Assembly (NCBI RefSeq): GCF_030409315.1
Contig: NZ_JAUFPS010000024.1
Coordinates: 219,135-283,134 of the forward strand
From: Mucilaginibacter flavus
GTDB lineage: Bacteria > Bacteroidota > Bacteroidia > Sphingobacteriales > Sphingobacteriaceae
Length of the DNA: 64,000 nt
Direction of reading: 5' to 3'
Every line of letters starts with the position of its first letter. Position 1 is the first letter of the stretch. The notes below the pieces were generated by a model. The model was not told the origin of the DNA, searched no databases, and was given only the letters and a program-made list of their open reading frames with translations. This document shows, piece after piece, positions 61,258-64,000 of this stretch. The position numbers were made by a program, and so were the translations under genes.

Positions 61258-62754
61258 ATGAATGCAATTCACAACAAGGATATTGGGACAAAACAAAAGG
61301 CCCTTGCCATTAATCTCGACCCTAAAATATACGGATCATTCGCTGAAATTGGTGCCGGACAGGATGTGGCCGCTAATTTTTTTAAAGCCGGAGCTTCGTC
61401 GGGTACTATCGCCAAAACCATGTCGGCCTACGATATGGTGTTTTCTGATGCTATTTACGGGGTACAGGCAACACGCCGGTATGTAAGCGAAGCCCGCCTG
61501 ATTTCCATGCTCGATCATGAGTATGGTTTGCTTAACGAGCGCCTTGCCGCGCAACGTGGCGACTCAACCACCTTTTTCGCTTTTTCTGATACCGTATCGG
61601 CGCTTAACTATAATAAAACCAATGATGGCCACGGATGGATGGGCGTGCGCTTTCAGCTGGTACCTAACGGGCCGTTCAATGATGTGGTTATCCACGTTAA
61701 CCTGTTAGATAATGATACCAACCTGCAGCAGCAGGCGGTAGGTATATTGGGTGTAAACCTCATGTATGCCTGTTTTTATTATAACGAAATTCCACCCGTG
61801 TTTTTGTTGTCGTTGATGGACAATTTATCAAGGGACAGGATACAGATAGATATGATCCGGTTTGAGGGCCCGGATTTTACCAAAGTTGATAACAGGCTGA
61901 TGAGCCTGCACCTGGTTAAATACGGCTTTTCTGACGCTGCCGTATTTGGCCCCGATGGCAAAAACATGCAGCCTACCGAGGCCCTGTATAAAAAACATAT
62001 TGTAGTGATCCGTGGTCGTTTCCGCCCCTTGATCAATTTACATATGGATATGCTTAACACCGGTGTAAAACAGTTTTTACAGGAGCCCGATGTTGACAAA
62101 ACAAAGGTGGTGGTAGTAACAGAACTTACCCTGCAAGCCCTAAAAGAGCGCAACGCCGATTTAAACGCCGATATTGACGAGAAGGATTTTCTTGACCGGG
62201 TTGACATCCTTTGCTCGCTTGGGCAAACGGTAATGATTTCCAATTTCCACGAGTATTATAAACTGGTAGCTTATCTTTCAAAAATCACCAGGCTTAAAAT
62301 AGGCATGGTACTGGGTTATCCTAACCTCGAGTACATTTTTTCTGAAGAACATTACCAGGATTTACCGGGCGGTATTTTGGAATCATTCGCCACCCTGTTT
62401 AGCCGTAAGGTTAAATTGTTCATATACCCTACCCTGCGCGATGGCACCATATTTAACTGCCTTAAATTTTACCCGCCGCCGCATTTGATAGATTTGTACC
62501 GTTACCTGATAGCCAACAATAAAATTGAAGATATAAGGCATTACACCGAGGGCAACCTGCATGTTGATACCGATAAAGTATTGGAATTAATTAAAGAAGG
62601 CGCCGAAGGGTGGGAAAGTTACGTACCTACAGAAGTTGCGGCAATAATTAAAGACCGTTGTTTGTTTGGTTTCCATTGCGAAGTACCGGCAGATACCGAA
62701 ACAAACACCACCAACGATAGCAATACGAAACCGGCGGCTTTAGATACTGTTTAA
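61258..62754 (+). CDS. Conserved Bacteroidota protein of unknown function
   Basis: 498 aa, cytoplasmic, starts with NKDIGTKQKALAINLDPKIYGSFAEIGAGQDVAANFFKAG, followed by IAKTMSAYDMVFSDAIYG and a long tail through LGVNLMYACFYYNEIPP and MVLGYPNLEYIFSEEHYQDLPGGILESFATLFSRKVKLFIYPTLRDG. I recall near-identical openings in many Bacteroidota proteins, which databases label in conflicting ways (TonB receptor, nucleotide adenylyltransferase); neither fits what I see, as there is no signal peptide, plug/barrel or HIGH motif. Upstream of rpiA by 6 bases, so co-transcribed. Confidence 0.8.
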   Translation: MNAIHNKDIGTKQKALAINLDPKIYGSFAEIGAGQDVAANFFKAGASSGTIAKTMSAYDMVFSDAIYGVQATRRYVSEARLISMLDHEYGLLNERLAAQRGDSTTFFAFSDTVSALNYNKTNDGHGWMGVRFQLVPNGPFNDVVIHVNLLDNDTNLQQQAVGILGVNLMYACFYYNEIPPVFLLSLMDNLSRDRIQIDMIRFEGPDFTKVDNRLMSLHLVKYGFSDAAVFGPDGKNMQPTEALYKKHIVVIRGRFRPLINLHMDMLNTGVKQFLQEPDVDKTKVVVVTELTLQALKERNADLNADIDEKDFLDRVDILCSLGQTVMISNFHEYYKLVAYLSKITRLKIGMVLGYPNLEYIFSEEHYQDLPGGILESFATLFSRKVKLFIYPTLRDGTIFNCLKFYPPPHLIDLYRYLIANNKIEDIRHYTEGNLHVDTDKVLELIKEGAEGWESYVPTEVAAIIKDRCLFGFHCEVPADTETNTTNDSNTKPAALDTV

Positions 62755-62760
62755 TTTATC

Positions 62761-63453
62761 ATGACCGATCTTAAACTGGAAGCCGCCAAAGCAGCCTTAC
62801 AATATATAAAACCAGGCCAAACCATTGGCCTGGGCGCTGGTAGTACCATTGCGTACCTTGTAAATTTAATAGCGCAGCAAGCTGAGTTAGCTGAAAGGCT
62901 TACTTTTACATCATCATCATTTAAAACAACCAATCTGCTTGCAGACAAAGGGCTGAATGTAAAAGCTCCTGCCCTGCTTAAACACCTGGATATTTATTTT
63001 GATGGATGCGATCAGTTTGATACCGAACTAAACGCGCTGAAAAGTGGCGGCGGTATCCACACTACCGAAAAGATCCTGGCCTCCATGGCCACCGAATTTA
63101 TACTCCTTGGCGATGCAGCTAAGTTTTCAACCCAACTGGATACAACTTACCCACTGGTTATTGAAGTTTTACCTGCCGCGCTGCAAATTGTGCTTCATCG
63201 TTTAGCTACTTATTTCCCCGGCGCTACCATAAAACAAAGGATAAGCACCCAAAAAGATGGCGCGGTAATTTCTGACAACGGCAATATGCTGGTTGATATT
63301 TATTTCGATAAGCTCATTCCGCTCAATGAATTAAACATCAGCATAGGCATGATCCCCGGCATTGTGGAACATTCCCTGTTTTACAGGATGGCTGCCAAAG
63401 CCATCATAGCTGGTGACGATGGCGTTAATGTAATTACCCCGAGCCATCAATAA
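62761..63453 (+). CDS. rpiA: Ribose-5-phosphate isomerase A
   Basis: 230 aa. Phosphate-site GLGAGSTIAYL (residues 23-33) and catalytic residues at the E. coli positions: D81 and D84 in FDGCDQFD, K94 in NALKSGGG, E103 in TTEKILA. The consensus DGADE is here DGCDQ, so two side positions differ but the acids are kept. Interconverts ribose-5-P and ribulose-5-P in the pentose phosphate pathway. Co-transcribed with the unknown protein upstream. Confidence 0.9.
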   Translation: MTDLKLEAAKAALQYIKPGQTIGLGAGSTIAYLVNLIAQQAELAERLTFTSSSFKTTNLLADKGLNVKAPALLKHLDIYFDGCDQFDTELNALKSGGGIHTTEKILASMATEFILLGDAAKFSTQLDTTYPLVIEVLPAALQIVLHRLATYFPGATIKQRISTQKDGAVISDNGNMLVDIYFDKLIPLNELNISIGMIPGIVEHSLFYRMAAKAIIAGDDGVNVITPSHQ

Positions 63454-63461
63454 TTAACGCT

Positions 63462-63653
63462 TTATTTTTCAAACTTATCCGGGTTTACTTCGGGTTCTAT
63501 CAGCTCATCAGGTGGTAATTCCTGCGGAATGTTTTCGGGCGCTTCCTCGGGTGTAACCGGCTGGCCGGGATCTGTTGGCTGCCCTATCTCCGGATTCTTG
63601 GGATTTACGGGCATTTCGTCCGGCTCTACGGGCATGGTTCTTTTCTTGCTCAT
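63462..63653 (-). CDS. Proline- and glutamate-rich mini-protein
   Basis: 63 aa, MSKKRTMPVEPDEMPVNPKNPEIGQPTDPGQ... with about a quarter Pro and many Glu/Asp; unstructured. No family recognised. Convergent with rpiA, nine bases away. Small proteins of this sort are common in Bacteroidota genomes and hard to assign. Confidence 0.55.
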   Translation of the reverse strand: MSKKRTMPVEPDEMPVNPKNPEIGQPTDPGQPVTPEEAPENIPQELPPDELIEPEVNPDKFEK

Positions 63654-63792
63654 ACCTTAATAACCTTTTAAAAGCGCTAATGGTTTTGTTTTATACCTTT
63701 TTAAAGCCAGTAAAAAGATCATCATTGCGAAGAGTTACGACTAAGAAATGATGATTTGGATATTTATACAAGCATTGCCTTTGAACGCTGGC

Positions 63793-63928
63793 GAAGACTC
63801 ACCCGGCTACGCTCCGCTGGCCACCCTCTCTTCGCTTCGCGGAAAGAGGGGTTTGAATGCTGTTTATTAGATATTTATAATAAAATATGAACTTTTAAAA
63901 TCCCTCTTTCCGGCGCAGCCGAAGAGAG
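63793..63928. repeat. Palindromic element, 'gactcaccc / ccctctcttcgc' family, copy B
   Basis: GAAGACTCACCCGGCTACGC and CACCCTCTCTTCGCTTCGCG with AAAGAGGGGTTTGAA at the left, answered by TCCCTCTTTCCGGCGCAGCC and GAAGAGAG near 63901-63928. The closing GGGTGAGTCTTC seen in copy A is missing. The last 70 bases of the window follow, with no gene visible. Confidence 0.65.
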
Positions 63929-64000
63929 ATTCTGTGTTAATTATCAAATAATTTTTAATTTTGTTTTATTAAGGCGGCTTTATGCCAGCCTGTTTAGGGC

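Noticed and set aside
1..64000. CRISPR array, rRNA, tRNA, integrase, transposase or prophage
   Set aside because: No regularly spaced direct repeats with unique spacers, no tRNA- or rRNA-like sequence recognised by eye, no mobile-element protein. Small structured RNAs could be missed without a covariance-model search.
63969..64000. C-terminal tail of a minus-strand gene at the right edge
   Set aside because: The frame reads only nine codons before TAA; too short to support.

Overview
The window looks like chromosomal DNA of a soil or plant-associated Bacteroidota, most likely Sphingobacteriaceae of the Mucilaginibacter/Pedobacter type. The pointers are a PUR/DUF3276 protein, a type IX secretion cargo with PorP/SprF and OmpA partners, the nusB-DUF1573-yajC-ybbR-coaE run, LytS/LytTR and AraC regulators, GH92/GH2/GH16 enzymes, promoters of the TTTG-N19-TAnnTTTG type, and many long palindromic intergenic repeats. 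I see no rRNA, tRNA, CRISPR array, integrase, transposase or prophage. Genus is inference.

Layout. 0-7 kb: start of a possible restriction endonuclease (cut by the window edge), ychF, mgtE, a DUF1624 membrane protein, the PUR protein, an ABC exporter, a GDCCVxC mini-protein. 7-13 kb: AraC regulator, HD-domain protein, GH16-like lipoprotein, azoR behind a striking double palindrome, a zeta-toxin-like pair. 13-19 kb: a leucine-dehydrogenase homologue with an altered active site, the nusB-to-coaE housekeeping run, an MBL-fold exonuclease coupled to a 57-aa DUF5522 protein, MarR. 19.5-28 kb: EVE/CBM9-like/GH-like translationally coupled genes, a LytS/LytTR pair, sterol desaturase, lipoproteins, a serine hydrolase. 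28-42 kb: acyltransferase 3, a hydroxyproline catabolic set, then a LacI-MFS-GH92-GH2 glycan locus with repeated candidate operators. 42-51.6 kb: dGTPase, then a seven-gene operon (two YHS proteins, stand-alone CoaB, DoxX, DinB, an NRDE/ATP-grasp fusion, LysE exporter) downstream of an alpha/beta hydrolase and an ECF sigma/zinc anti-sigma pair. 52-57 kb: a T9SS surface-protein operon. 57.5-64 kb: AraC, GH5-like and PhyH genes, a conserved unknown protein with rpiA, and a proline-rich mini-protein.

The best candidate for an undescribed system is the 44.2-49.2 kb operon. It puts a Cys-ligase-type CoaB, a DinB protein (a fold that includes thiol transferases), an Ntn-hydrolase/ATP-grasp fusion and an amino-acid-type exporter under one transcript, next to a redox-type sigma/anti-sigma pair. 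That suggests synthesis, use and export of a small amide or thiol compound, but this is inference. Other notable points are the Lys-to-Tyr change at the catalytic position of the dehydrogenase, a shared operator motif in the LacI locus, and at least eight families of intergenic palindromes.
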